A stretch of DNA of 64,000 bases, taken from positions 1-64,000 of the forward strand of contig JAQMWT010000510.1 in NCBI GenBank assembly GCA_029834535.1. The letters are read 5' to 3'. The stretch is from Chrysophaeum taylorii (Eukaryota; Sar; Pelagophyceae; Pelagomonadales; Pelagomonadaceae). Positions 39,726-48,784 of the stretch are shown piece after piece. Below the pieces are notes generated by a model, which saw nothing but the letters and a program-made list of their open reading frames with translations, searched no databases and had not been told where the DNA came from. Position 1 is the stretch's first letter. Each line of letters starts with the position of its first letter. Both the position numbers and the translations under genes were made by a program.

Positions 39726-41549
39726 ATGTCTCGCGGCAACCCAGATATGCGGCGAGAATTCGAACAACTCAGGCAAGATCACGCTCGAGAGCTCGATGCC
39801 TTGAAGCAAGAACATGACGACCTTAATAAGGATCACGCTCAAGATATCGCGGACCTGAAACAAGCTCAAGCCGCACGCGACAACGCACGCGACCAGCAAT
39901 TCCAGCAGATGCAGAACCAGCTCGCCGCCCTTACCAGCGGAACCCCTCCTGCACCCGCTCCAGCGAGTACACCTTCACCCACCACCCCGGACCCCACCCC
40001 CAGCACGCTCACAAGTCAAGACCCACAGACCCCAACCACGTCCCGCGACTCGCCGCACAAGATGTCACGCACGCAAGACCAAGACCCGCACCAAGCGATC
40101 GCACCACTAGAAGACGATTTCGCCGCCGACCATGCCGCCGACGACGAAGATCTCGACGACGACAACGAAGCAGATCTCGACGACGATCAACTCGACGCAC
40201 TCGACGCGAACTACGCCGCCCACCGTGCCCTCGTCGAAGCCCACCTCGATCTGTCAATGCAGCTATACAAGCAGCTAAAAACCCCACTGCAGTTCGAAGC
40301 TGCCGCAGCCGCTCACCGAGCCATGCTTCAGCAGCTATACCGGCAGGAGGACCAACAGTACGCCGCAATTTGCAGCAGAACCTCCCCTCCGCCCGTCCCG
40401 CGAGCTCCTCCCGATGTTGCCGCCGCTCCCGCTTCACCACCACAAGCCCTGACCACTCCAGTCACACCACCCAAAGCCACGACCACCCCGGTCACCACAC
40501 CGACCGTCCCGACCGTCCCACCGACCATCCCGGTCGTCACCCCAACCACAATCCCACCTTCCTCTGCCTCTCCAGGCACCACCCCATCACCATCACGCTG
40601 TTCGCTTTCCTCGCCACCGATGTCGAACACACCACCAGCACTCCACACTCAAGTCCCCATCTCCGACACCACTGCCCTTATTACCCCGGTAAACGGCACA
40701 CTCCTCTCCGAAGACCAACGCCTCCACCCGCGCAACTACGCCACGTATGGTTGTGACGACCCTGGCAACTTCTCCGACACCACCACCCTTCCTCCCTCCT
40801 CTATGCACCCCGAAGTTCTCTACAACGCATTGATCGCAACTCAAACCGCACTCGCCCGCGCCAACGCCCGCCTTGACGCCGAAGCCCGCGCTCACGACGA
40901 AACCAAATCCGATCTCGCCCAAGCAAAAGCTCATCTTTCCGCCCAAGAAGCCTCCTTCGCGATCCTCCACGACACCCAACGAGCCCAGGATGCTGTTCTT
41001 CAGCATATCCTCGACTCCCTTCCACCGCCTATCCACCCGGATGCCCCTCGTATCACCCCCCACACCTACTCCATCTACGGTTACGACCCTGGTACACCCC
41101 CATGCACCGACACCATATCCCCACCAGCACCACAGCCGCAAGTTGTTCCTTCACCGCCGACCCCTTTCGCTCCAACACCCACTTTCGCTCCACCACCCAC
41201 TGTCGCTCCGACTCTCCATTCAGACCCACGTTCCTCTTCTGAGGGCGTAAACCCGCTCAACCTCTCTCACGACCCACCCCTCTTCCACTTCCCCGGACCC
41301 GGCACCCCGGACTCCTCACACCATCTCATTTCTCCCGCACACGACACTCCTTTCCCCAAGTCCCCTCCCGACCGCATTCCTTCGCCTCCACCATGTGCCC
41401 CACCTCCATCTTACGCGGACTCCCCACTCAACCTTACCCTCTTCCCACACAACGGATCCGGCCCCCGTACTACCTACACCCCTCCAGGCCTTCTTTCAGC
41501 CGAATCCACCCTCCAACACCTCACCACCCGCCTCACCTACCCCCCATGA
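39726..41549 (+). CDS. Proline/threonine-rich coiled-coil protein of element P
   Basis: A 607-residue open frame, the only one in the element. Coiled coil at about 5-70 (FEQLRQDHARELDALKQEHD), acidic patch (about 130-160, DDDNEADLDDDQLDALD), a second helical part (about 165-230), a long Pro/Thr/Val-rich linker, another coiled coil (about 370-440, ALARANARLDAEARAHDETK), and a Pro-rich C-terminus. A short motif occurs twice: NYATYGCDD (about 340) and TYSIYGYDPG (about 460). The helical parts with linkers could be a gag-like structural protein, but no zinc knuckle, protease or capsid motif is recognisable. Codon use looks regular and the frame is uninterrupted. Confidence 0.55.
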   Translation: MSRGNPDMRREFEQLRQDHARELDALKQEHDDLNKDHAQDIADLKQAQAARDNARDQQFQQMQNQLAALTSGTPPAPAPASTPSPTTPDPTPSTLTSQDPQTPTTSRDSPHKMSRTQDQDPHQAIAPLEDDFAADHAADDEDLDDDNEADLDDDQLDALDANYAAHRALVEAHLDLSMQLYKQLKTPLQFEAAAAAHRAMLQQLYRQEDQQYAAICSRTSPPPVPRAPPDVAAAPASPPQALTTPVTPPKATTTPVTTPTVPTVPPTIPVVTPTTIPPSSASPGTTPSPSRCSLSSPPMSNTPPALHTQVPISDTTALITPVNGTLLSEDQRLHPRNYATYGCDDPGNFSDTTTLPPSSMHPEVLYNALIATQTALARANARLDAEARAHDETKSDLAQAKAHLSAQEASFAILHDTQRAQDAVLQHILDSLPPPIHPDAPRITPHTYSIYGYDPGTPPCTDTISPPAPQPQVVPSPPTPFAPTPTFAPPPTVAPTLHSDPRSSSEGVNPLNLSHDPPLFHFPGPGTPDSSHHLISPAHDTPFPKSPPDRIPSPPPCAPPPSYADSPLNLTLFPHNGSGPRTTYTPPGLLSAESTLQHLTTRLTYPP

Positions 41550-41770
41550 TTCGAACTTTCCGCCTCATACAGCCTCTACGACGAAGCCCACAACTACTAC
41601 AACGCACCTTCCCCGACCCTTCCCCTGATTCCATGGACGACTCCGTCGCCCGCCACCAAACCCACTTCATACGACCATACCTCTTCGGCTACTTCCCCGC
41701 CGTCCGCTCTTTTCCTTCTTCGACCTTTTTGGTCCAGAGCTCCTCCCCCCGAGTTCGCTCTGTGAGGGCG

Positions 41771-42008
41771 TAGAGGTAGAAAATTTCATTTTCGCCATGA
41801 CCCCCCCCCCCACCACCACACCACACCACCCCCCCCCTTCCCTTCCCTCTCTCGCTAAAACACATTACGTACACGCTCAAGAAGCCCGTCACCTGACACT
41901 GTCAAGTGCTGTCCCTGCGTCGAAGGAGACAGGACGCACAGAGGACAAGCACTTCTACCACTGCACAACAAGGACTCCGCCCAGGTGACAATTAATTTTC
42001 TGTCTCTA
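41771..42008 (+). repeat. Terminal repeat 3 of element P
   Basis: TAGAGGTAGAAAATTTCATT ... AATTAATTTTCTGTCTCTA, 238 bp, next to the right-hand CCGGC duplication. About 220 bases upstream (41550-41770) are Pro/Phe-rich coding-like sequence without a recognised motif. Confidence 0.82.
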
Positions 42009-43409
42009 CCGGCTTCTCGTTCATACAGGCGCCCGGCCATTCGGGTATACCCAGTGAATTTCCTGGTGTGGGTGCGATACCCGGTGATCCGGGGCGGGTA
42101 TTATCCGGACCCGGGACGTACCCGGACCCAGGACGTATACGGGAACGGGACGTACCCCGAACCGGAACTAGTCCTGAATTCCCACATACCCGTAACTGAA
42201 AAACGTCGCTTTGCGAGCGGCGCTGCTGCGGCCGAAAACGAATCCAAAAAAAAAAACGAAGCGCGTTGGACCCAGACAACGAAGCGCGCAGCACATGTGG
42301 CTTGGAGATTTAGACAAGTGCAGGCGATACGTTCACTTGATCCCAAATCTCAAACCCCGCCAAGTTTATGCTGCGCTCACTTCGACCTAGTCCCTCGCAA
42401 ACACTCGAAGTCGCCCGACCCCGCAATAGAGTTGAACTTCAATTTGGACGTGCTCGATGACCTCTAGAAGGCAACGTCGAGATTCCGTCGTCGAGGAACG
42501 TGGGCGACCAACAGAGTGGCGGCGCGCTTGATGGCGCCGAGGTCGTCGAACCCGATCCGCACGGCCAGAGCGCGCTCTCGTGGCCGGAGACGGTCGTCGA
42601 CAGCTGCCCGGGACGGCGCAGCGTGAGTATCGTCGCCGTCGCCATCGCTTTTCAGCTCTTCCCAGCCGCCGTCGCGGTGCGATCGATGGTTTACGGCTGC
42701 AGCTTGGCGTTCGAAGGTCGGTACGTCGTCGGTCGGACCGGGGAGCGCGATGTCGTTGTCCCCCTCCTCCTCCTCCTCCTCCTCCTCCTCCTCCTCCTCC
42801 TCCTCCTCCTCCTCCTCGATGATCTCGACATCGAACAAATTGGGCACGCGCATGGCGCGAGCGGCGGCGTCGGCGGCGAGCGATCGGTCGAGCTCCATGC
42901 CCCGCAACGGAGAGATCGGCCCTTGTCCGGGCGCTTGTCCACCTCGACCCAACGGGCGAAAAGCCAGAGAAATCCAACACTCGACGTCGAGAGCAACGGG
43001 TCCGGAGAAGCATCTGGCACATGTCGTAACGGCTTGCAGCTGGTCGACGGAGCGTTCGAGGCCTTGGATTTTTAACCAAATCGCGACTCGATGCAGCTGC
43101 GCGGCGGCGGCGTCCAGGTAGTAGTCCAGCCGGGCCTTGAGCTCTGCGATCTCCTGCTCGAAGGCGTCGTTCTCTCGCTGGAGAGCGTTAAGGTCACGCC
43201 CTTGCATTTTCTTTACCACGACATGTTTCCGTCAGACATCCGCACTGGCACCGCCTCTCTTGATCTTCCGAATCAGCGCCCGACGTAGAGGATCCCACTC
43301 GTCCTCCAGCTGCGCTCGTCCTCCAGCTGCGCCTCCATCGCGAAGCACGCTGCGTGTCGCCCGGGCGCGAGCCTGTCAATGTCGCTCCTTCATTCCTCCG
43401 ATGTCGCGT
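42009..43409. repeat. Segmental duplication, copy 1 (right part)
   Basis: Resumes the copy 1 segment after element P and is colinear with 54823-56184. It carries the acidic coiled-coil gene. In copy 2 the match stops because element F begins at 56185, so 43410-43820 may be further host sequence lost from view there. Confidence 0.85.
42464..43338 (-). pseudogene. Acidic coiled-coil protein, copy 1 (convergent to DRC12)
   Basis: A 251-residue minus-strand frame runs from an internal Met at 43219 (MVKKMQGRDLNALQREND). Copy 2 shows an upstream start, MEAQLEDEWDPLRRALTR, whose counterpart here is the Met at 43338; a 17-base tandem duplication (near 43297-43330) puts that N-terminus out of frame in this copy. 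Features: coiled coil RENDAFEQEIAELKARLDYY, a linker with GMELDRSLAADAAARAMR, a run of 18 glutamates encoded by (CTC)18 on the plus strand (42764-42817), then an acidic C-terminal half. Copy 2 has ten glutamates. I recognise no family. The tail-to-tail position with DRC12 is the same in both copies. Confidence 0.55.
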
Positions 43410-43825
43410 CGTCGCCCATGATCCCCGAGGCATGGCGATACCGCGCTCAAAGCTCATGAAGCTCCTCTCTCTTGCCGGTGACCTGCGCGTACGAATCCTA
43501 CGGAAAGCAAATGGCCCCGCCGCGCTGAAGGGCTGGTGCCTGTCCTTCGTCGGGGAGAGTGTCCATCGCGGTGAGGCATCGACATTCCAAAACCCAACGC
43601 CACTCGCCTACCTTATCCTAAACCCTTATTCATGGGCGTAGCTAACCGCCTGGGTGGCTGGAGGCCAGTCGAGGCCAGCCCGGCGCATTGGGCGCAGGCC
43701 AATCTCAGCGCCGTGCCCCTAAAAGCGGCCTGCGTCAACGCTCTTCCTCCCACTCACCCTAGCTCTTACTTTCCGCTTGACGCTCCGATCCTCGCCAATC
43801 TGAGCTGTTTTTATCAGCGCCCGAG
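43410..43825. other. Unassigned stretch upstream of the acidic coiled-coil gene
   Basis: No convincing gene. Short frames exist on the plus strand (for example 43354-43641) without motif support. If the minus-strand coiled-coil gene is real this holds its promoter. Confidence 0.4.
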
Positions 43826-44238
43826 TAACCCTGCGATCGCTAACCGTTGGTTGCGATGGAGGACGTCGCCTAACACGCTTGCTCCCTGCGGCGGCCCCGG
43901 CCGTCCCGGAGTGAGACGGTGCCTGCTCGCCTCCCGGGCTGGCCGGTTAGCACCCGGGAAGTTCGCGCTGGGATGGGGTTCGCTCGGTTGGGCAGAACGC
44001 GACGGACAGGTCGATTGTTCGTGGACGAACACGTCCGCGGCCTGCGACGCTTTTACACGACCTCGCACAAGACCGCGGTCCGCAGTGACGGTCCACCATC
44101 AACAAGTCCGCCCTCGTCCCTCGCCTCTGCCCCAACTGCGTGATATTCCTCTGTGATTCCGTACCGGCTCCTGCCGGTCCGGCCTGGCTCCCATGCTCGG
44201 GAGAGGCCAGAAGTTAGTTAGTTAAGTTAAGTTAGTTA
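43826..44238 (+). repeat. SINE subfamily a, about 413 bp
   Basis: Starts TAACCCTGCGATCGCTAACC, holds GATGGAGGACGTCGCCTAAC and the block shared with the LINE 5' region, and ends CCAGAAGTTAGTTAGTTAAG plus more GTTA units. About 90 percent like the copy at 11150-11548. No clear target-site duplication was found. Confidence 0.78.
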
Positions 44239-44959
44239 GAGTTTACTCCTTAATCCAGGCGCTGTGGCGCGCAGAGACAAACAACTGGCCGAGAATGTAC
44301 GCCAGGACCTCCACCCCGGCGAGTACGCCGAAGCCCTCGAGCAGTTGGAGCGCGCGTCTGAGAACGAGGAGACCTTCGTGATGACCGGTGACGAGAGCCC
44401 GTCTCAACGTCCCGTACTGGTTCGACAAGGGGTTTCAGGACTGCGACTTCCTTCTCGAGGGCGCCGACTGTAACCTCGCGCCAGACTCTGCCGAAGTCAA
44501 CGTAGCAACGAGGGCCTCGACTTCCTATTAAAAAAAAAGGCCTCTTTCAAGTGTCCACATCTTCTGCCTGCCCCCTCTTCTTCCTGAGTTTTGTCGTGTC
44601 CCACCGCTTCTTTTCGTGCCTCTCTGTTGCCTGTCCCGCCGCTCCTGTGCTGCTGCACTTTCCACCTTCCCGCCGCCCTCCCGTCGTCCCTCTCTTCTCT
44701 ACTCCGTCTCTCTCGCTTCTCTCGTCGTGAAACCACCCGCCTGCCTTGCCAGACCGTGTCTCCCCTTCGCGCCTGGTGCGTGGCGCGCGCCGGGGCGCGC
44801 GGGGCGCGGACCGCCCAGCCCACCGCTGGCCGCCCACCGTATCCTTTTCCGTTGTTTGTTCTGGGGGTGGGCGGCCGCGCGGGCGGCGGGGTACGGCCTC
44901 TGACAGTCGACGCGCGCTGCTACTCACGCGACCGTCGTGATCGCCAAAACAGTCATAAC
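44239..44959. other. Unassigned stretch with a pyrimidine-rich tract
   Basis: 44264-44520 has a plus-strand protein-like piece (ALEQLERASENEETFVMTGD, then LNVPYWFDKGFQDCDFLLEG in another frame), perhaps a broken transposon gene, but no family is recognised. 44560-44830 is strongly C/T-rich on the plus strand. No gene is supported. Confidence 0.4.
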
Positions 44960-45135
44960 TAGCACACTTGAGATGCGGGTGCGAGGCGGGTACGGGACCT
45001 CCAACGATGCGGGTATGTCGAGGGTATGGCGGCGTACTCGACGTGGGTACTTCGCCGACCCGGGTAGGTGAAACACGCGGGTGCAGCGCCGATCCGGGTA
45101 CGTAGCCGATCCGGGTACCAAAAGGACCCGAGGAG
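44960..45135. repeat. GGGTAC-type degenerate tandem tract, third site
   Basis: Units such as GATGCGGGTGCGAGGCGGGT, GATCCGGGTACG and ACGCGGGTGCAG, similar in style to the tracts beside DRC12 but not part of the duplication. Confidence 0.6.
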
Positions 45136-45204
45136 GCAAGGATTCCAGGTGCGAAGGTATGACTCGCGCGGAAAAGAAATTGGGAGCTTATGGAAATGGA
45201 ATCT

Positions 45205-45230
45205 AACTTAACTAACTAACTTCAGACCTA
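45205..45230 (-). repeat. 26-bp SINE/LINE tail insertion with 13-bp target-site duplication
   Basis: AACTTAACTAACTAACTTCA plus GACCTA, the complement of the common SINE 3' end, lies between perfect direct repeats GGAAATGGAATCT (45192-45204 and 45231-45243). It is an extreme 5'-truncated retroposition. Confidence 0.85.
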
Positions 45231-45299
45231 GGAAATGGAATCTTCCAGACATTTCCAGAAGATTCCAAGGGCCTCTCCGACGCTGGAAATGTGCGTCAA

Positions 45300-45960
45300 A
45301 ATCACGAATATTCAGTATGTAGAGCAAATGCCGTTCGTCTGCGTAACCAAGCGCAGCGGCGAACTCTTGTTGCATATTCTTGCCAGTCTCGGGAACTGCG
45401 CGCAAGTGGAGCGGGTGGCTGGATATCAACAACCGCACGCGACAGCTCATCAAACTGGGCGTTATGTCGTAAAAATTGACAACGTACACGTAAGGGTGTA
45501 AACGCGCAACATAAGAAATAATCGAGGCCTCCTGCTCTATCAACCACATGAAGAAACCAGCCATTTTGCATAATTTCATCGTCCAGTGGGTGGCGGTGAC
45601 TCCCCTGCCAACATCTCTGGAAGTCAAGTTGCACAGAGCGGAGTGTACGCAGGGTGGCGACGCGATGCACATCGACGATGACCATTCCGCGTAAGGTAAA
45701 TAAGTTTCGATCAACCGTAAGGTTGTAACATAGCGACCACAAAGCGTGTGCTGCACCACATGAATGTCCGTATAGTTCTTGCGGTGGATCTTGTTGGCGG
45801 TGTCCGACGAATCAAGTGCTTACACGACTCGAAACGACGTCCCACACATTTCGTTGGCTCGTTGGAGACCCAAAGAACTGCCCCCGGCTCCACTGAACAG
45901 CATCACCACCTTGCGATAAGTGATCGGAAGCCAATGAACCTTTTCGTATCGGCGGCGGAT
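45300..45960 (-). pseudogene. C5 cytosine methyltransferase domain of element E
   Basis: Motif I: WLPITYRKVVMLFSGAGGS at about 45870-45930, in the same open frame as the protease linker (frame 45820-46728), showing that methyltransferase and protease are one polyprotein. Motif IV: CIASPPCVHSALCNL at about 45630-45675. A motif VI-like WLIEQEASII and motif VIII-like TPSLMSCRVRLLISS (about 45420-45460) follow. It is closely similar to the B copy over motifs IV-VIII, so families 1 and 2 share one methyltransferase lineage. Broken. Confidence 0.8.
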
Positions 45961-47690
45961 CTCCGCTTCGGTGATCTCGCGGCACTTTTTCTCATCTTTT
46001 TCAGACCGTCGAGCGAAATCGTCGTCTCGCTTGGGTCGTCTAGGGGAGGATGCTTCCCAAGCAACAGCTGGAGCGTCCTTCTGCGCCGTGCTCAGCAACA
46101 TCGGCGGGGGAGATTCGTTGCAGCGCGTCAAGTGACTAGCGACGGAAACGGTGAAGGAAAGGCTCCCCTTGTCGTACCCTTCTTCACATTCTTTCGTAAG
46201 CTCGTTGATCGTATAAACGCTCAAATCATCTTCGTACCGAGCGATATCGCCGATTGCGAGAACCTCGCCTTGAGTGACGACCGTCGGCACTTCGCGCGTG
46301 GAAGTAACAGCCACGCGAGCAGATGACTTGTCGTGCTCTTCGCAAGAAGAGCACGCCCCTTCGACAATTCCCAGCTGCTCGTTTTCAGCGAACATAGCGA
46401 CGAAGACCTGTCCTTTTTCCACAGGCTTCGACAAAATCACCGGCAAATTGTAAGTCCGATCGGGCTCGATTTGTAGCGTGCGTGCAGCGTAAGCAACAAC
46501 TTCCTGCGCGGTTTCTCCTGGAGCTGGGGAAAGTTTGGTCGTAGAATGTCCCCGCGTCGTCAAGGCTACCGCTCGTTCCGGCGGCGGGCTGCGGAGATCT
46601 TTAATCGTGCTCAGACGAGCGTAAACTCGAGTCTTTACCAGGTCGAGACTCCGCCGAAAGGCGTCGTGCTGATGGTCGTAAATCGGCACGGTTGTCGGAT
46701 CTCGATCGTAAACAGATCGAAAGGTCACGAGGGGTGCATCGACTCGTTCACCCTTTACTTTAATCTTATTGCGTCCGTAGGCGACTTGAGTGCGGTAAAA
46801 TCAAATTCGGTCGTGGGGGTAGTCCACCACGGCTCCTAAAACTCGGATATCGCGCCCTCCCAACAGGAAAAGATAATTGGTGTCGGCCACAATAGCGACA
46901 ATGGGGGCAGCGATGTCGTCGGCGAGAGCAACCCGGATCGCGATCCAACGATAGATCGCCGTCGTATTCAACCCCGATCCGCACAGCTTGCGCTTAATCG
47001 GAAGCTTGCCGTCATCGAAAATCAACTTATCTTTGGCCAACTTTCTGACCATTTCACGGCAAATATAGGAAACATCGGCCATTCCATCAACACCGATGGT
47101 CTTAGAGAATTCCGGTCCGTCGCGATTCTTGTGGATGTGACTGGCCATAAACGTCGGAGTACCCGTATCCAAACAACTGAGGGTCACCAAATCATCTTCG
47201 ATAGTCTTGCCATCTCGCGGCGTTAACGAAGTGTGAGAACATTGGGCTCTAACTCGCTCGTCGCCGGGGTTGGGCATCGATACCGCGGCTTGGAGCTCTC
47301 GTATCATTTGTCGTCGTCGTCATCGACGCAGCGCTCGCGGCAGCCTCTTTATCGGGTGGCTTCCGCTCTTCCTCCATAACAATCTCAGAGGGTATCAATG
47401 CTGGTAGGGGATCCCGATCTTCGGCGTTCTCTGAAGCAAAAGACCTCACCCATAAATCGTTCATTTCATCTTTTCAGAATGCATCCGTAGATTCCTTCGT
47501 CATCTGGTGATCGACACATTCGGTGCCGATCGGTTCCGCGTCGGGTGCGGCTTCGATACCGTAGCTGAGCGGTCAATCCTTCGTCGGTTCGGGTGGCTTC
47601 TTTAGCAAGAAGTTCTGAGTTCTCGTCCACCAACCCTGCAGGTTCCACGTCGGTTCATCTTCGTCCAAATCAATAACGGTGCTAATCCTT
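45960..47690 (-). pseudogene. Protease and linker of element E
   Basis: Matches residues about 1000-1400 of the element A polyprotein: GVDGMADVSYICREMV, FLLGGRDIRVLGAVVD and the YNLPVILSKPVEKGQVFVA stretch. Broken. Confidence 0.72.
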
Positions 47691-47784
47691 ACTACTAATT
47701 GGCAGATGTTTGTTCGTCTGTTTTTTTGTTTGTTCGTTCCTTCCAATATAGAGGTCCGTTGGGAAACGTTTGTCTGTCTATTGA

Positions 47785-48402
47785 GGGTTTAGGCTCAGGT
47801 AGGCGCGCGAGCCAGACATTGATCATCCAAGCCGTCAACGGCCACCTCGCAGAGTATTTCCACGACCCGCGGCGGCTCTTTCAGCGCGCCATTCTCACGC
47901 CCCGTCGAAACGATGTTGTCGATGCTGACAACGCGCGCATGACCGCGGCCTTTCCCGGAGACGAGGCGTCGGAGTTCTTTTCGGCCGACTTGGTTGGGAA
48001 GACGACGCCTCGCTCTTTACACTCGAGCTTTCAACTCCCTGACAACCAACGGCATGCTGACTTTGAGCGCGAGCTTAAAGTCTTCGCAACCTCGACCCGT
48101 CGCACGGCCACTGCAACGGCACCCGATACATCATCGATCGTGTCGTGTCACCAAGGCACCTCCAACCAGTATCCTATAAGGCCCGCCTATGCCAAACGAT
48201 CAACAAGAACCAGGGCCAGATGCCCCGCAAGGTCGGCGTCCTCTTGCCCAAGCCCGTCTTCTGCCACGTCCAGCTCTACGTGGCTCTCTGTCGATCGGCA
48301 ACCCTGAGGATATCCTCTTCTGGGTCGACGACTCCACCCTACCCCACACGTGTTGCGCAATGCCGATAAGCCCCCTCCTGGCGTCTATACGCGCACTGTA
48401 GG
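47785..48402 (+). pseudogene. C-terminal PIF1-type helicase of Helitron H2b
   Basis: HLAEYFHDPRRLFQRAILTP and RRNDVVDADNARMTAAFPGD, then EFFSADLVG, match the 'YF..RAILTPRN..V...N......PG....Y.S.D' segment. Further on NGTRYIIDRVVSPRHL, ARLCQTINKNQGQ, VGVLLPKPVFCHVQLYVALC cover the GTRL, MTINKSQGQ and YVALSR motifs. The last codons read GVYTRTL then stop, a typical Helitron ending. The motifs lie in more than one frame and a stretch between them is missing relative to complete helicases. This helicase is of the common type, unlike that of H1. Confidence 0.75.
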
Positions 48403-48685
48403 TGAACTTACTGAGACCAGGTGAACTTACTGGGGGTTTTAGAGTAAACTCAAAGGCTAGCGGCGTGTGCGGATCAAAGCAGCTTAGATTGGCGGGGGTG
48501 AGAGCGACGAGCTCAAAGGAGAGTGGGGTGAGTGGGTGTGAGCACGAGTGGTTTACGCCGAACTTGCTGGGGTTAGAGATTGGGACTAGGTGAACTTACT
48601 GACCAAGTGAACTTGCCGGGACCAGGTGAACTTACTGGGGTTAGAGATTGGGACTAGGTGAACTTACTGGCCTGCACTTGTCTTC
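48400..48685 (+). repeat. GGTGAACTTACTGG repeats and shared 3' region of Helitron H2
   Basis: Several copies of AGGTGAACTTACTG(G/A) flank a 130-base block shared with 12998-13235. Both copies end at GGCCTGCACTTGT. Confidence 0.6.
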
Positions 48686-48784
48686 TTCTTAAATCCATCT
48701 TATTCGGTTCGGTTCGGCTCAACTCCGGCAACGCCGTCACAGCTCTTCTCTCTTGTCGGTGACAAATCCAAGCATTGCTTAATT

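Larger units (their letters stand above)
31156..42008 (+). mobile_element. Element P: LTR-like element with three 230-240 bp terminal repeats and a proline-rich ORF
   Basis: Bounded by a perfect 5-bp target-site duplication CCGGC (31151-31155 and 42009-42013). The matching empty site with a single CCGGC is in copy 2 at 54823-54827. Terminal repeats begin TAGAGGTAGAAAATTTCATTT and end CTGTCTCTA, so both ends carry a short inverted TAGAG/CTCTA. Layout: repeat 1 (31156-31191 plus 39124-39315, split by element B), 15 bases, repeat 2 (39331-39559), internal region with one long ORF (39726-41549), repeat 3 (41771-42008). No RT, integrase or transposase is seen, so it is non-autonomous or of an unknown type. 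LTR kinship is suggested by the 5-bp duplication and direct terminal repeats; the TA...TA ends are unusual. Confidence 0.72.
47690..48690 (+). mobile_element. Helitron fragment H2b nested in element E
   Basis: Opens with the CTGT-rich repeat (47690-47780), continues with the end of a Helitron helicase (47785-48400) and closes with GGTGAACTTACTGG-type repeats (48400-48685). Element A has an uninterrupted site at about 1995, between GTGCTAATC-like sequence and the next gag block. Orientation is opposite to E. No target-site duplication was resolved. Confidence 0.65.

Noticed and set aside
40328-41141. Valine/glycine-rich minus-strand frames inside element P
   Set aside because: Shadows of the proline/threonine-rich plus-strand ORF.
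42691-43020. Leucine- or proline-run proteins on the plus strand and other frames at 42760-42820
   Set aside because: They are other frames of the (CTC)n tract that encodes the glutamate run of the minus-strand gene.
44560-44960. Possible gene in the pyrimidine-rich tract
   Set aside because: Low-complexity C/T sequence; frames on both strands are Ser/Arg-rich without motif.
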